From positions 124,001-188,000 of the forward strand of contig NZ_VTFT01000003.1 in NCBI RefSeq assembly GCF_008244685.1: DNA of 64,000 nucleotides. Direction: 5' to 3'. This document shows positions 43,674-54,855 of the stretch, piece after piece. The number at the start of each line of letters is the position of its first letter. The stretch's first letter is position 1. A model generated the notes under the pieces. The model was not told where the DNA came from and did no database searches. It saw only the letters and a list, made by a program, of their open reading frames with translations. Made by a program: the position numbers and the translations under genes. The stretch comes from Luteimonas viscosa. GTDB taxonomy: Bacteria > Pseudomonadota > Gammaproteobacteria > Xanthomonadales > Xanthomonadaceae.

Positions 43674-46600
43674 ATGACAGCGCTGCGCGAAGCCCTCGAA
43701 CACACCGCGCTCGGCTGGATCAAGCCCGAGCTCGACGAAACGCTGCGCCTGGCCAAGGAGGAACTCGAGGACTACGTCGAGGATTCCGCCGACGTCGGCC
43801 GTATGCGGCTGTGCGCGGGCTACCTGCACCAAGTGCAGGGCACCCTGCGGATGGTCGAGCTGTACGCGCCGGCGATGGTGGCCGAGGAGATGGAGCAGGT
43901 CGCGCAGGCGCTGCACGCCGGGACCATCGCCGACCGCGACGGAGCCTGCAGCACGCTGTTGCGCGGGATCGTCCTGCTGCCCGACTACCTCGAGCGCCTG
44001 CAGAGCGGCCATCGCGACATCCCGATCGTGCTGCTGCCGCTGCTCAACGAGCTGCGCGCCGCGCGCGGCGAGAGCGGACTCAGCGAAAGCGTGCTGTTCT
44101 CGCCCGACCTGGAACGACCACTGCCCGGTGCGATCCCGGCCGGCGTCGATACCCCGGCGTCCAACGACGACCTCCAGCCGTTGCTGGAAGCGCTGCAGCA
44201 GGCCATCGCCGGCTGGCAGGGAGATGGCGCGCCGGCTTCGCTGGCACCGGCGATCGACGCCCTGCTGCCGCAGGTGCGGCAGGTGCCGGTGCGACGGATG
44301 CTGTGGGTGGCCTCGAACGTCGCCCGCGCGCTCGCCGACGGCGCATTGCCCGCTACGCCGGGACTGCGCAAGGTGTTCGCCGGAGTCGAGCGCGAGGCAC
44401 GTCGCGGTCTGCTCGACAACGACGGCTTCGCCGAGGTACGCGGCGAAGCGGCGCAGGAGCCGACCCGGCAACTGCTCTACCACGTCGCCCACCACGAGGA
44501 TGGCGGCCACGCCGCGCTGCAGGAACTGAAGCGGGTCTTCGAGCTCGACGCGGCCCTGCCCACGCAGTCGGAACTCGAACACGCGCGCGGCAGCATCAGC
44601 GGACGCAACCGCGCCCTGCTCGATACCGTGTCGGCGGCGGTGAAGGACGACCTGCTGCACGTCAAGGATGCGCTCGACCTGCACCTGCGCACCGGCGCCA
44701 GCGACCTGACCGCGCTGCAGCCGCACGCGGAAACCCTGGCCCGGGTCGCCGACACGCTCGGCATGCTCGGGCTGGGTGTCGCCCGCAAGGTGGTCCAGCA
44801 GCAGCGCGACGCGATGCAGGCGATCCTCGACGGCACGGTCGCGGCCAACGAGGACGCGCTGCTGGATGTCGCCGGCGCGCTGCTGTACGTCGACGCGACC
44901 CTGGACGACCAGGTGGCGCGGCTGGGCTCGGCCGAACAGGCGGGCGGCGACGCCGAGAACGAACTGTTCGCCGGGGAAACGCGGCAGGTGGTCGACACCA
45001 TCGTGCGCGAGGCGATCGCCAACTTCGTGCAGGCGCGCCAGGCGCTGGTGGCCTTCGTCGAGACCAGCTGGCAGCACGAACAGCTGTCCGAGGTGCCGCG
45101 CCTGCTCGACGAGGTGTCGGGCGCGTTGCGGATGATGGAACTTCCGCTGCCCGCCGACTACCTGCTCGCGGTCAGCCGCTACACCGAATACGAACTCATC
45201 AGCCGCCAGCGCGTGCCCAACGGCCGCCAGCTGGACACGCTGGCCGACGCCCTCGCCAGCCTCGAGTACTACCTCGAGGCGCTGCGCGAGCAGCGCGGCA
45301 ACCGCGAGGAAATCCTCGACATCGCCCGCAACAGCCTCGAATCCCTGGGCTACTGGCCGTTGCCGCAGCAGCGCGAGAAGCCGCAGGCGGCCGCGCCGGC
45401 GGTGCAGGCGCCAGCGGCCGAAGTCGTGGCGGACGAGCCCGCGGCCGCGGCCGCGGCCCGGGAGCCCGGAGCCACGGAGCAGCCTGCGGAAACCACCGTG
45501 GAGGCGGCCGCACCGGCCGCCGGGGGACCCACCCGGCAGACCGGGCCGATCGTGGGCGGGTTCGAGTCCGTCGGCGAGGAAATCGACGAGGAGATCCGCG
45601 AGGTCTTCCTCGAGGAGTTCGCCGAGGAGATCGACAACCTCGACGGACTGCTGCCGCAGTGGCGCGCGGCGCCCGCGGACATGGAGAAGCTGCGGCCCAT
45701 CAGACGCGTGTTCCATACCCTGAAGGGCAGCGGCCGCCTTGTCGGTGCGCGCGTGCTGGGCGAGTTCAGCTGGAAAATCGAGAACATGCTCAACCGCGTG
45801 CTCGACGGATCGCGTCCGCCGAGTGCTGCGGTGGTCGCGATGGTCGACCGGGCGTTCTACACGCTGCCCGAGCTGCAGGCCGCCCTGCGCGGCGAAAGCA
45901 GCCTGGTGACCGACCTGCAACCGCTGCAGGACGCGGCCGAGCGGATCGCCGGCGGCGACGAGGGCATGCCGCCCGAGATCGTGGCGCCCGCCGCGCCGAT
46001 GCCGGAAGACACGCAGGCGCCTGCCGGCGTCGCGCTTGCCGAAGCCGGCGCGACGCTCGAGGCGATCCCGGCGAAGATCGACGCACTGTTGCTGGAAATC
46101 CTCGACGCCGAGGTCGATGGCCACCTGCAGACGATCGACGCATGGCTGGCACGGGCGCGCGAAGGCGAAGCCCAGGGCAGCGACGCGCTGCTCCGCGCGC
46201 TGCATACCATGAACGGCGCGTTCGCGATGACGGAAGTGCCCGTCATCAACAGCGTGCTCGGCCCGGCGGAACACTACGCGCGCCGGCTGCTGGCCTCGCA
46301 CGCGACGGCGACGACCGAGGGCATCGCCGCGATCGCGGACCTGTCGCGCACGGTTCGCGACACCGTCGACACGCTCAAGCAACCCGCTCCCGCGCTGGCG
46401 ACGCAGGATGCGCTCGCGTCCCGGCTGGTCGCCCTGCGCGACAGCCTGCCGGAAGCGTCGAGCGGACTGGCTGCGCTGGTGGATGCGCAGTGGCTGGAAG
46501 AGGCCGCGTCGGGTGGGGATTCGGCGGCCGCAGCGGACGAAGTCGCGCTGACCACGGTCGACATGAGCGCCTATGGCGGGTTCATCGAAACCGGCCCGCC

Positions 46601-49600
46601 TGCCGACGTCGTCGATTCCGAAGCCGAACGCCTCGAAGCCGAGCGCCTCGAGGCCGAACGCCTCGAGGCCGAACGCCTCGAAGCCGAACGCCTCGAAGCC
46701 GAACGCCTCGAAGCCGAGCGCCTCGAGGCCGAACGCCTCGAAGCCGAACGCCTCGAAGCCGAGCGCGTTGAAGCCGAGCGCCTCGAAGCCGAGCGCCTCG
46801 AAGCCGAACGCGTCGAAGCCGAACGCGTCGAAGCCGAACGCGTCGAAGCCGAACGCGTCGAAGCCGAGCGCCTCGAAGCCGAGCGCCTCGAAGCCGAACG
46901 CGTCGAAGCCGAAAGCGTCGAAGCCGAACGCCTAGAAGCAGAGCTCCCCGAAACCCAGTCTCTCGAGGGCCAGGCCCTGGAGTCGGGCATCTCCGAAGCG
47001 GAGCGCCTCGAAGCCGAACGAGCCGAAGCCGCACGCCTGGAAGCAGAGCTGCTCGAAGCCGAGCGTATCGAAGCCGAGCGCCTCGAAGCCGAACGCGTCG
47101 AAGCCGAACGCGTCGAAGCCGAACGCGTCGAAGCCGAACGCGTCGAAGCCGAACGCGTCGAAGCCGAACGTGTCGAAGCCGAACGTGTCGAAGCCGAACG
47201 CGTCGAAGCCGAACGTGTCGAAGCCGAACGTGTCGAAGCCGAACGTGTCGAAGCCGAACGTGTCGAAGCCGAACGTGTCGAAGCCGAACGCCTCGAAGCC
47301 GAACGCCTCGAAGCCGAACGCCTCGAAGCCGAGCGTGTCGAAGCCGAACGCCTCGAAGCCGAACGTCTCGAAGCCGAACGTCTCGAAGCCGAGCGTCTCG
47401 AAGCCGAGCGCCCTGAAGTCCAGGAAGAAGCCGCACCGGCGCGGGCCACGGCCGACCACGGGGACGAGGACGCCGACGCCCCGGTCGATAGTGCGGTGGC
47501 CGCGCTGCTTGCGCGGGTGCTGGCCAACGACGACCCGGACGAGGCGTTCGACACCTCCAGGATCGATACCGAACTGCTCGACATCTTCATCGAGGAAAGC
47601 GGCGACCTGCTCGATCACTCGGACGGCCTGCTGGCGCAGTTGCGGGAATCGCCGGACGCGCGCGAGCCGGTGATCGGCCTGCAGCGCGACCTGCATACCC
47701 TCAAGGGTGGCGCGCGCATGGCCGGCGTGTTCACCATCGGCGAGCTCGGCCACGCCATGGAATCGCTGCTCGAGGCCGTGGTCGAACAGCGCTGCGAACT
47801 CGATCGCACCGGCATCGGCCTGCTCGAGGGCGGCTTCGACCGCCTGCACGCGATGGTGACGCGCGTCGCCGACCGGCGCGCGATCGTGATGCCGCACGCG
47901 CTGATCGATGCCTTCAATGCGCTGGCCCGCGGGCGAGCGCTGCTGTCGGAGGAAGAGATCGCGGCCGATGCCGCGCCGGCGCAGCCGAAGGTGGAGCTGG
48001 CGCCGCTGTCGGGCCCGATCGCCGATGGAGGCGAGGAGGACGCCGCCATCCGCGCGCCGCAGGAGCAGGTGCGCATCCGTGCCGACCTGCTCGACCGGCT
48101 GGTGAACTACGCCGGCGAGGTGGCGATCTACCGCGCCCGCCTGGAGCAGCAGCTGGGTGCGTTCCGCGCGGCGATGAACGAGATGGAGCAGACCAACGCG
48201 CGCCTGCGCGACCAGCTGCGTCGCCTCGACATCGAAACCGAGGCGCAGATCATCGCCCGCTACCAGCGCGAAGGCGATGCCGGCGACGTCACGTTCGACC
48301 CGCTGGAACTCGACCGCTTCTCGACCCTGCAGCAGCTTTCGCGCGCGCTGGGCGAGTCCGCGGCCGACATGACCAGCCTGCAGCAGACGCTGGACGACCT
48401 GACCCGCCAGTACGAAACCCTGCTGCTGCAGCAGTCGCGCGTCAGCTCCGAACTGCAGGAAGGCCTCATGCGCACGCGCATGGTGCCGTTCGATGCGCTG
48501 GTGCCGCGCCTGCGCCGCGTGTTGCGGCAGGCGGCCTCGGACACCGGCAAGCAGGTCCAGCTCAGGCTGGACGGCAGCCAGGGCGAACTCGACCGCAACG
48601 TGCTCGAGCGCATGACCGCGCCACTGGAACACATGCTCCGCAACGCGGTCGCCCACGGCATCGAATCGCCGGAAGCGCGCCGCAAGGCGAAGAAGCCGGA
48701 AGAGGGCACGGTCCGCATCGCGGTGCGCCGCGAAGGTTCCGAAGTCGTGCTCGAAGTGGGCGACGACGGCTCCGGCCTCGATCGCGGCGCGATCCGGCGT
48801 CGCGCCGAGGAGCGTGGGCTGATCCGCGAGGGCGTGACGCTCACGGACGGCGATCTCGATGCGCTGATCTTCGAGCCCGGCTTCTCCACCGCCGACGAGG
48901 TCAGCCGCGTGGCCGGCCGCGGCGTCGGCATGGACGTGGTCGCCAGCGAGGTCCGCCAGCTCGGCGGCTCGCTCGACATCGACACGCGTCGCCAGCAGGG
49001 CACGACGTTCACCCTGCGCCTGCCGCAGACCCTGGCGGTGACCCAGGCGGTGTTCGTGCGCATCGGCGAAACCCAGTTCGCGGTGCCGATCGCTTCGGTC
49101 CGCGGCGTCGGCCGCATCGAGCGCGATCGCCTGTCCGATCGCGAGGCGGCCTACGGTTACGGCGGCGAGGACTACGCGCTGCACGATCTCGGCCTGCTGG
49201 TCGGGCAGGGCGCGGCGCGCGCCGAAGGCCACCTGCAGATGCCGCTGCTGCTGATCCGCTCGGGCGAGCTGCGCGCCGCGGTGGCGGTCGACGAGATCAT
49301 CGGCAGCCGCGAGATCGTGGTGAAGCCGGTCGGGCCGCAGGTGGCGTCGATCCCGGGCATCTTCGGCGCGACCATCATGGGCGACGGCAGCGTCGTGGTG
49401 ATCCTCGACGTCGCGCCGCTGGCCCGCCGCCACGCGGTGCTGCCGCGCGAAGCCTCGCCCGCCCACGCGGCCGAGCAGCGCCCGGTGCCGCTGGTGATGG
49501 TGGTCGACGATTCGGTGACCATGCGCAAGGTCACCGGACGCGTGCTCGAACGCCACAACTTCGAAGTCATCACCGCGAAGGACGGCCTCGACGCACTGGA

Positions 49601-49865
49601 GCGGATGGACGAACGCGTCCCCGACCTGATGCTGCTCGACATCGAGATGCCGCGGATGGACGGCTACGAACTGGCCAAGCACATGAAGGCCGATCCGCGC
49701 CTGCGCGACGTGCTGATCATGATGATCACCTCGCGGACCGGCGAAAAGCACCGTCAGCGCGCGTTCGACCTTGGCGTGGACCGTTATCTCGGCAAGCCCT
49801 ACCAGGAGCCCGAGCTGATGCGCAACGTCAACGAGCTGCTGAAGGTGCCGCATGGCCGCGACTGA
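43674..49865 (+). CDS. chpA: ChpA (PilL), hybrid histidine kinase of the Pil-Chp system
   Basis: Very large CheA-like kinase of 2063 residues. A FimL-like N-terminal part is followed by histidine phosphotransfer (Hpt) domains with His681 in [14 protein letters not shown], His844 in [13 protein letters not shown] (a degenerate Hpt with Asn after Met) and His1341 in [14 protein letters not shown]. The dimerisation and ATPase domains follow ([40 protein letters not shown]), then CheW-like and receiver domains with Asp1989. Residues 983-1247 are pentapeptide repeats (see 46620). P. aeruginosa ChpA has about 2470 residues and eight phosphotransfer sites. ATG 43674 is chosen over GTG 43659. Confidence 0.95.
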   Translation: MTALREALEHTALGWIKPELDETLRLAKEELEDYVEDSADVGRMRLCAGYLHQVQGTLRMVELYAPAMVAEEMEQVAQALHAGTIADRDGACSTLLRGIVLLPDYLERLQSGHRDIPIVLLPLLNELRAARGESGLSESVLFSPDLERPLPGAIPAGVDTPASNDDLQPLLEALQQAIAGWQGDGAPASLAPAIDALLPQVRQVPVRRMLWVASNVARALADGALPATPGLRKVFAGVEREARRGLLDNDGFAEVRGEAAQEPTRQLLYHVAHHEDGGHAALQELKRVFELDAALPTQSELEHARGSISGRNRALLDTVSAAVKDDLLHVKDALDLHLRTGASDLTALQPHAETLARVADTLGMLGLGVARKVVQQQRDAMQAILDGTVAANEDALLDVAGALLYVDATLDDQVARLGSAEQAGGDAENELFAGETRQVVDTIVREAIANFVQARQALVAFVETSWQHEQLSEVPRLLDEVSGALRMMELPLPADYLLAVSRYTEYELISRQRVPNGRQLDTLADALASLEYYLEALREQRGNREEILDIARNSLESLGYWPLPQQREKPQAAAPAVQAPAAEVVADEPAAAAAAREPGATEQPAETTVEAAAPAAGGPTRQTGPIVGGFESVGEEIDEEIREVFLEEFAEEIDNLDGLLPQWRAAPADMEKLRPIRRVFHTLKGSGRLVGARVLGEFSWKIENMLNRVLDGSRPPSAAVVAMVDRAFYTLPELQAALRGESSLVTDLQPLQDAAERIAGGDEGMPPEIVAPAAPMPEDTQAPAGVALAEAGATLEAIPAKIDALLLEILDAEVDGHLQTIDAWLARAREGEAQGSDALLRALHTMNGAFAMTEVPVINSVLGPAEHYARRLLASHATATTEGIAAIADLSRTVRDTVDTLKQPAPALATQDALASRLVALRDSLPEASSGLAALVDAQWLEEAASGGDSAAAADEVALTTVDMSAYGGFIETGPPADVVDSEAERLEAERLEAERLEAERLEAERLEAERLEAERLEAERLEAERLEAERVEAERLEAERLEAERVEAERVEAERVEAERVEAERLEAERLEAERVEAESVEAERLEAELPETQSLEGQALESGISEAERLEAERAEAARLEAELLEAERIEAERLEAERVEAERVEAERVEAERVEAERVEAERVEAERVEAERVEAERVEAERVEAERVEAERVEAERVEAERLEAERLEAERLEAERVEAERLEAERLEAERLEAERLEAERPEVQEEAAPARATADHGDEDADAPVDSAVAALLARVLANDDPDEAFDTSRIDTELLDIFIEESGDLLDHSDGLLAQLRESPDAREPVIGLQRDLHTLKGGARMAGVFTIGELGHAMESLLEAVVEQRCELDRTGIGLLEGGFDRLHAMVTRVADRRAIVMPHALIDAFNALARGRALLSEEEIAADAAPAQPKVELAPLSGPIADGGEEDAAIRAPQEQVRIRADLLDRLVNYAGEVAIYRARLEQQLGAFRAAMNEMEQTNARLRDQLRRLDIETEAQIIARYQREGDAGDVTFDPLELDRFSTLQQLSRALGESAADMTSLQQTLDDLTRQYETLLLQQSRVSSELQEGLMRTRMVPFDALVPRLRRVLRQAASDTGKQVQLRLDGSQGELDRNVLERMTAPLEHMLRNAVAHGIESPEARRKAKKPEEGTVRIAVRREGSEVVLEVGDDGSGLDRGAIRRRAEERGLIREGVTLTDGDLDALIFEPGFSTADEVSRVAGRGVGMDVVASEVRQLGGSLDIDTRRQQGTTFTLRLPQTLAVTQAVFVRIGETQFAVPIASVRGVGRIERDRLSDREAAYGYGGEDYALHDLGLLVGQGAARAEGHLQMPLLLIRSGELRAAVAVDEIIGSREIVVKPVGPQVASIPGIFGATIMGDGSVVVILDVAPLARRHAVLPREASPAHAAEQRPVPLVMVVDDSVTMRKVTGRVLERHNFEVITAKDGLDALERMDERVPDLMLLDIEMPRMDGYELAKHMKADPRLRDVLIMMITSRTGEKHRQRAFDLGVDRYLGKPYQEPELMRNVNELLKVPHGRD
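46620..47414 (+). repeat. ~52 tandem 15-bp units encoding E-A-E-R-(L/V) in ChpA
   Basis: The unit GAAGCCGAACGCCTC or GAAGCCGAACGCGTC repeats in frame from 46620 to about 47414. The only breaks are a diverged segment at 46930-47050 and single changes. The middle block (47087-47280) is almost entirely ERV units with alternating CGC/CGT codons; the edges are mainly ERL. No frame contains a stop, so all six look open. Charged five-residue periods favour a long rigid helix rather than a heptad coiled coil. Confidence 0.97.
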
Positions 49866-51507
49866 CGCCGCGCCACGCGTCGCCCTGCTGGCCCGCGCCG
49901 GCGAGGCCTGCGACCGCATCAGCGGCGCGCTGCGCGAGGCCGGCGCGGACGTGGTGCTGGTGGCCGACCCGCTGCTGGCCGATCCCGAGCAGGTCCGGCA
50001 TGCGACGCCGCAGGCGATCCTGGTGGCGCTGGACCCGGCGATCGAGGACGCGATCGACCTGTATGCGGACGTGTTCGCCGACCCGGGCTACATGGTGATC
50101 TTCGAGGAGGCCGAACAGGCGGCGCAGCGCACAGGCTGGGACGCGGCGCGCTGGCTGCGCCATCTGTCGGCGAAGCTGCACCGCCACCACGACGTGCTCC
50201 CCGCGGGCGCGGAGTCGGAGGAAGACCTGCACCCGACGCCGGGCCCGTTGTCGCCGACCAGGCCGCCGGTGGATTTCGCGAACGCGATCGTCGCGTTCAC
50301 CGACGAGGCGCAGCAGCATGCCGACGAGGTGCCGAGCGACAGCGGGCTCGAAGGCCTGTCGGGGCTCGCGGCAGTCTCCGCTTCCGGTGAGGACGCGCAC
50401 GATCCGGTCGCGGCCGACGTGGCGGGCTCGTGGCGCCTGCCCGGGGAGGAACCCGGCGACGCACCCGTCGCGGCCGCGCCCCAAGGTTCCGATGATGGTG
50501 CGGCCCTCCACAGCCCGGACGACGCCGCGGCGAACGGTGACTACGGTCTGGAACCGGGGCTGGCGGTGTCCCCGGACGACGCCGGGGACGGCGGGCTCGA
50601 CGAGCTGGCCTTCGATCCGGAACGCTTCAGCCGCGCGGGGCAGGCAGCGGATGCGCCGGCGGGCATCGAGGAATTCCTCGCCGCACAGGCGGCCGGAGCG
50701 GCCGGCGAATCCGCCGATGATGGCGCGGCAGAGGCCGAGGCGGTGCACGCGGCGGATCCGCCGGTGGCCGAGCCGAAGGCGCAGGGGTGGTACGGCGGCC
50801 TGAGCCTGGTGGAAGACGACGACGGCTCTCCCGCCGCGGCGGCCAGCGCCGCACCCGGACCCGCGCCGAAGTTCGACCTGGATGCGCTCGGCGCCGGCCT
50901 CTCGCTGGCAGACCCCGACAGCTACGGCCACGGCCGCGTGCGCGGCGCGATCCTCATCGAGGCCGGCCTCGGTGGGCCCGATGCCGTGCGCCAGCTGCTC
51001 GCGGCGATCCCGGCCGGGTTCGCCAAGCCGATCCTGATCCGGTTGTCGCTGGAAGGCGGGCGCTACGACCGACTGGTCAAGCAGATGACGCGCGCGACGT
51101 CCGCGTCGGTCACCGTGGCCGAAGCGGGTGTGGCCCTGCAGCCCGGCAGCGTGTACTTCGTGCCGCCGGGGCTCGGCCTCAGGCTGGCGGGATCGACCTG
51201 GACGTTCGATCCGGCGGTGCCGTTCGAACCGGCTGCCGTGCTGCCCGCCGGCGACAGCGCCGTGCTGTTCCTCAGCGGCGCGGACGCCGCGCTGGTGCCT
51301 GCGGTCACCGGCGAGGGCTGGAGCGGCGGCCTCGTGCTCGGACAGACGCCGGACGAAGGTTGCTATGAACCTGCGGCTACCCGGGCGGCGATCGCCACGG
51401 GCGTCGCGCACGGCACGCCCGCCGCGCTGGCGGCGATGCTGCTCGACCGCTGGCCCGTCGCCGTCGACCGGCCCGACCCAGATCCGAACGGGATGCTGCA
51501 GCCATGA
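49852..51507 (+). CDS. chpB: ChpB-like CheB-domain protein, probably catalytically inactive
   Basis: The 551-residue protein occupies the chpB position, overlapping chpA by 14 bp and chpC by 4 bp. The N-terminal 110 residues resemble a degenerate receiver. A long acidic Ala/Asp/Pro linker (about 120-320) follows. The C-terminal CheB-like domain reads [19 protein letters not shown] where active enzymes have GASTGG, so the catalytic Ser position is Gly372. The QHM His motif is replaced ([16 protein letters not shown]) and the GMGxDGA loop by [10 protein letters not shown]. The fold-defining [19 protein letters not shown] remains. It may act as a scaffold, not a methylesterase. Confidence 0.8.
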   Translation: MAATDAAPRVALLARAGEACDRISGALREAGADVVLVADPLLADPEQVRHATPQAILVALDPAIEDAIDLYADVFADPGYMVIFEEAEQAAQRTGWDAARWLRHLSAKLHRHHDVLPAGAESEEDLHPTPGPLSPTRPPVDFANAIVAFTDEAQQHADEVPSDSGLEGLSGLAAVSASGEDAHDPVAADVAGSWRLPGEEPGDAPVAAAPQGSDDGAALHSPDDAAANGDYGLEPGLAVSPDDAGDGGLDELAFDPERFSRAGQAADAPAGIEEFLAAQAAGAAGESADDGAAEAEAVHAADPPVAEPKAQGWYGGLSLVEDDDGSPAAAASAAPGPAPKFDLDALGAGLSLADPDSYGHGRVRGAILIEAGLGGPDAVRQLLAAIPAGFAKPILIRLSLEGGRYDRLVKQMTRATSASVTVAEAGVALQPGSVYFVPPGLGLRLAGSTWTFDPAVPFEPAAVLPAGDSAVLFLSGADAALVPAVTGEGWSGGLVLGQTPDEGCYEPAATRAAIATGVAHGTPAALAAMLLDRWPVAVDRPDPDPNGMLQP

Positions 51508-51968
51508 ATACGGCCACCACCGACGTCCGCGCGGTGCTGATCCAGACCGAGGCGGCGCGACTGCTGCTGCCCAACGCCACCATCTCCGAGGTGCTCTCGT
51601 ATGCCGAGCCCGATCCGGTGGAGAACGCGCCCGACTGGCTGCTCGGCACCATCCGCTGGCGGGGCTGGATCCTGCCGCTGGTCGCGTTCGCGCAGTTGAG
51701 CGGACAGGGCGTGGAGCAGGGCGGGCTGGGTCACAAGGTGATCGTGCTCAAGGCCCTGGGCGGGCAGGCGACGATGCCGTACTTCGCGCTGCTGACCAAG
51801 GGTTTCCCGCGACTGGTGACGGTGTCGCGCGACCGCCTGGCGACGGCCGACGACGGGCAGGCCGTCGGCGCCGGCGTACGTGCGCACGTGGTGTTCAACG
51901 ACGAGCCCGCGCTGATTCCCGACATCGACGGCATCGAACAGGCGCTGCGGCAGGCCCTGGCGGCCTAG
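51504..51968 (+). CDS. chpC: ChpC, CheW-like adaptor
   Basis: A second CheW-domain protein of 154 residues. The core reads VLIQTEAARLLLPNATISEV, then WLLGTIRWRGWILPLVAFAQ, with the end DIDGIEQALRQAL. In P. aeruginosa ChpC is the second adaptor of the Chp system, linking ChpA to further receptors. Its ATG overlaps the chpB stop. Last gene of the operon; the convergent rsmE ends 62 bp away. Confidence 0.9.
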   Translation: MNTATTDVRAVLIQTEAARLLLPNATISEVLSYAEPDPVENAPDWLLGTIRWRGWILPLVAFAQLSGQGVEQGGLGHKVIVLKALGGQATMPYFALLTKGFPRLVTVSRDRLATADDGQAVGAGVRAHVVFNDEPALIPDIDGIEQALRQALAA

Positions 51969-52029
51969 CGCAGGTTCCGCAAGCCAGCGTCCCGCACGCG
52001 TTGCCGCAGCCCTGGAGCGATCACGCGGC

Positions 52030-52782
52030 CTAGCCTCGAAGATCGCCGTACAGCGCCTGCAGGGCCGCGATCGCCGCGAGGCCGGCGGTTTCGGTGCGCA
52101 GCACCCGCGGACCAAGGCGCAGGCCCTCGAACCCCGCACCGTACAGTTGCTGACGGTCGCGCGGCGACCAGCCCCCTTCGGGTCCGATCGCGATCACGAC
52201 CGGGCCGGTCGGGCCTCCCGCAGCGCGTGCCGCCAGCGTCGACAGCCCGAGCGCGCCCCCCGGGTCGAGCACCAGCCTGCATGGCGCGTCGCCGGTCCGC
52301 GTCGCGGCGCCGGCGATTTCCAGCGGATCGCATACCTCGGGAAGGCGCGCCCGGCCGCACTGCGCGCAGGCCGAGGCCACGATGCCGCGCCAATGGCCGA
52401 TCCGCTTCGCCATGCGCGCGCCATCGAGCCGGACCTCGGTGCGTTCCGCCTCCACCGGCACGATCCGTGCCACGCCCAGCTCGGTCGCCTTCTGCAGGAT
52501 CAGGTCCATCTTCTCGCCGCGCGCGATCCCCTGCAGCAGGGTGATCCGCAGCGGCGATTCGTTGTCGACCACCTGCGCGTCGTGGATGTCCACCAGCGTC
52601 TCGCGCTTGCCACAGACGACGATGCGCGCGGCGTAGTCGTGGCCGTCGCCGTTGAACAGCACGCATTCGTCGCCCTCGCGCAGCCGCAGCACCCGTACCA
52701 GGTGCGCGGCGGCGTCTTCGGGCAGTGCGAGGCGCGCGCCGACGGCGAGGACTGCATCGACGTAGGTGCGGATCACGCGCAT
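52030..52782 (-). CDS. rsmE: RsmE, 16S rRNA m3U1498 methyltransferase
   Basis: SPOUT-class methyltransferase that N3-methylates U1498 of 16S rRNA. The 250-residue product starts MRVIRTYVDAVLAVGARLAL. The knotted SAM-binding end is intact: VVIAIGPEGGWSPRDRQQL (family GPEGG motif) and LGPRVLRTETAGLAAIAALQ. LQGIARGEKMDLILQKATELGV is the characteristic middle motif. ATG 52782 is preferred to the upstream GTG at 52797. Confidence 0.95.
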   Translation of the reverse strand: MRVIRTYVDAVLAVGARLALPEDAAAHLVRVLRLREGDECVLFNGDGHDYAARIVVCGKRETLVDIHDAQVVDNESPLRITLLQGIARGEKMDLILQKATELGVARIVPVEAERTEVRLDGARMAKRIGHWRGIVASACAQCGRARLPEVCDPLEIAGAATRTGDAPCRLVLDPGGALGLSTLAARAAGGPTGPVVIAIGPEGGWSPRDRQQLYGAGFEGLRLGPRVLRTETAGLAAIAALQALYGDLRG

Positions 52783-52846
52783 CGAACCGCACTCCACCGC
52801 AACCGGTCGGCGGCGGGCAGGCGCCGCGGCCGGACCGGGGCAATGC

Positions 52847-54238
52847 TCATGCCGTCGCCTCGACGATCGCGTCCGCGGTCACCCCGGCGAGCAGCGCGAG
52901 CTGCGGCTCGTCGATGCAGTAGGGCGGCATCCAGTACAGTACGTCGCCCAGCGGGCGCAGCAGGACCCCGCGGGCGAGCGCTGCGCGATACGCGCGCAGC
53001 CCGATGCGCGCGGATGGATCGAACGGCCTGCGCCGGTCGCCGTCGCGGGCGAGCTCGAACGCCACGATCATGCCGGTCTGGCGAACGTCGGCGACATGCG
53101 CGAGCCGGCCGATGGGCGCGGCCAGCGCCTGCATCGCCGAGGCGGTGGCGCGGTTGCGCGCGAGCACGTCGTCGCTGCCGAAGATGTCCAGCGACGCCAG
53201 CGCCGCCGCGCAGGCGAGCGGATTGCCGGTATAGCTGTGCGAGTGCAGGAACGCGCGCTCGCGCGAATCGTCGAGGAAGCCGTCGTAGATCGCCTGCGTG
53301 GCGAGCACCGCGGCCAGCGGCAGGAAGCCCCCGGTCAGGCCCTTGGACAGGCACAGCAGGTCGGGCTGGATGCCGGCCTGTTCGCAGGCGAACATCGTCC
53401 CGGTGCGGCCGAAGCCGACCGCGATCTCGTCGGCGATGAGGAAGACGCCGTGCACGTCGCACAGTTCCCGTACCCGCCGCAGGTAGGCCGGGTGGTGCAT
53501 GCGCATGCCACCGGCGCACTGCACCAGCGGCTCCAGCACCAGCGCGCAGATCTCGCCGGCATGTTCGTCGAGCAGGTGCGCCAGCGCGTCCGCCGCGTCC
53601 TCGGCGCAGGCGGCCGCGCCCTGGCCGTCGCGGGCGAGGTAGGCATCGGGCGAGGGCGCGAACACCGCCTGCATCAGCAGGGGTGCGTAGATCCGCCGGT
53701 ACAGCGGGATGTCGCCCACCGAGAGCGCGCCGATGGTCTCGCCGTGGTAGCCGTTCTGCAGCGCCATGAACTTCGTGCGGCGCGGTTCGTCGCCGCGGTT
53801 GCGGAACCAGTGGAACGCCATCTTCAGCGCCACCTCGACCCCGGCCGACCCGTTGTCGGCATAGAACACCTTGGCCAGCGGCGCGCGGGCCGCTTCGCGT
53901 GGCGCGATCCGCAGCAGCCTTTCGGCAAGCTCCACTGCCGGGGGATGCGAGCAGCCGGCGAGGATCACCTGCTCGAGCGTACGCGCCTGGCGGGCGATGG
54001 CCTCGGCGATGCGCGGTTCGGCATGGCCGTGCAGGTTGGTCCACCAGCTGCTGACCGCGTCCAGCGTGCGGCTGCCGTCGTGCCCCACCAGCCAGGCGCC
54101 CTCGCCGCGCGCCACCGGCAGCAACGGCAGCACGTCCGGATGCTCGCGCATCTGCGTGCAGGGATGCCAGAGCACGGCGAGATCGCGCGAACGCCAGCGT
54201 CCGGCGTCGTCTAGAATGGCGTCATCGTGAGTCGACAT
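52847..54238 (-). CDS. bioA: BioA, adenosylmethionine-8-amino-7-oxononanoate aminotransferase
   Basis: PLP-dependent aminotransferase forming 7,8-diaminopelargonic acid in biotin synthesis. The 463-residue product carries LWHPCTQMREHPDVLPLLP, VSSWWTNLHGHAEPRIAEAI, FYADNGSAGVEVALKMAFHW and NGYHGETIGALSVGD. The Schiff-base lysine lies in LCLSKGLTGGFLPLAAVLAT. It precedes rsmE on the minus strand with a 64-bp gap and is divergent from nudE with 38 bp between starts. No other bio genes are in the window. Confidence 0.96.
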   Translation of the reverse strand: MSTHDDAILDDAGRWRSRDLAVLWHPCTQMREHPDVLPLLPVARGEGAWLVGHDGSRTLDAVSSWWTNLHGHAEPRIAEAIARQARTLEQVILAGCSHPPAVELAERLLRIAPREAARAPLAKVFYADNGSAGVEVALKMAFHWFRNRGDEPRRTKFMALQNGYHGETIGALSVGDIPLYRRIYAPLLMQAVFAPSPDAYLARDGQGAAACAEDAADALAHLLDEHAGEICALVLEPLVQCAGGMRMHHPAYLRRVRELCDVHGVFLIADEIAVGFGRTGTMFACEQAGIQPDLLCLSKGLTGGFLPLAAVLATQAIYDGFLDDSRERAFLHSHSYTGNPLACAAALASLDIFGSDDVLARNRATASAMQALAAPIGRLAHVADVRQTGMIVAFELARDGDRRRPFDPSARIGLRAYRAALARGVLLRPLGDVLYWMPPYCIDEPQLALLAGVTADAIVEATA

Positions 54239-54276
54239 GCCCCCATTATCGCCCGTGGCCCGTCCGGGGCGGTGCC

Positions 54277-54855
54277 ATGACGCGCCGCCTGCCGACGATC
54301 CACGCCATCACCGAGCACGATGCCGGTCCCTACCGCATGGAGCGGCTGGACCTGGAGTTCAGCAATGGCGAGCGGCGCCAGTTCGAACGCCTGCACGGGC
54401 GCGGCCATGGCGCCGTGGCGGTGGTGCCGATGCTCGACGCGGCCACCGTGCTGCTGGTGCGCGAGTACGCCGCCGGCCTGCACCGCTACGAACTCGGCCT
54501 GGTGAAGGGGCGCATCGACGCGGGCGAGACGCCGTTGCAGGCGGCCGACCGCGAGCTCAAGGAAGAAGCAGGCTACGGTGCGCGCCGGCTCGAGGTGGTG
54601 CGCACGCTGTCGCTTGCGCCGGTGTACATGAGCCACGAGACCACCGTGGTGCTCGCGCGCGAGCTGTATCCCGAGCGCCTGCCCGGAGACGAGCCGGAGG
54701 AACTGGAAGTCGTGCCCTGGCCGCTGGCATCGATCGGCGAACTGGCCCTGCGCGAGGATTTCTCGGAAGGCCGTTCGATCGCCGCCCTGTTCGCCGCGCG
54801 CGAGTACCTGGACCTGGAGCGGACCACCGGACTGGAGCGGGCCGCCGATGCCTGA
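54277..54855 (+). CDS. nudE: NudE-type Nudix hydrolase (ADP-compound pyrophosphatase)
   Basis: Nudix enzyme of 192 residues, likely hydrolysing ADP-ribose, NADH or Ap3A. The Nudix box is GRIDAGETPLQAADRELKEE with AGYGARRLEV, a full G-x5-E-x7-R-E-x2-E-E. LVREYAAGLHRYELGLVKG upstream and LAPVYMSHETTVVLAREL downstream match NudE. It overlaps cysQ by 8 bp, forming nudE-cysQ-mazG, a group tied to nucleotide clean-up. Confidence 0.9.
   Translation: MTRRLPTIHAITEHDAGPYRMERLDLEFSNGERRQFERLHGRGHGAVAVVPMLDAATVLLVREYAAGLHRYELGLVKGRIDAGETPLQAADRELKEEAGYGARRLEVVRTLSLAPVYMSHETTVVLARELYPERLPGDEPEELEVVPWPLASIGELALREDFSEGRSIAALFAAREYLDLERTTGLERAADA

Noticed and set aside
46571..47590. Minus-strand frames of (R-S-A-S-R/T)n type across the 15-bp array
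   Set aside because: The 15-bp unit has no stop in any frame, so all six frames look open; only the ChpA frame joins conserved domains.
46932..49919. A 995-codon minus-strand frame across chpA ending in repeated GFDTF units
   Set aside because: Opposite-strand reading of ChpA. The repeats are just the 15-bp array read backwards, and no family motif appears.
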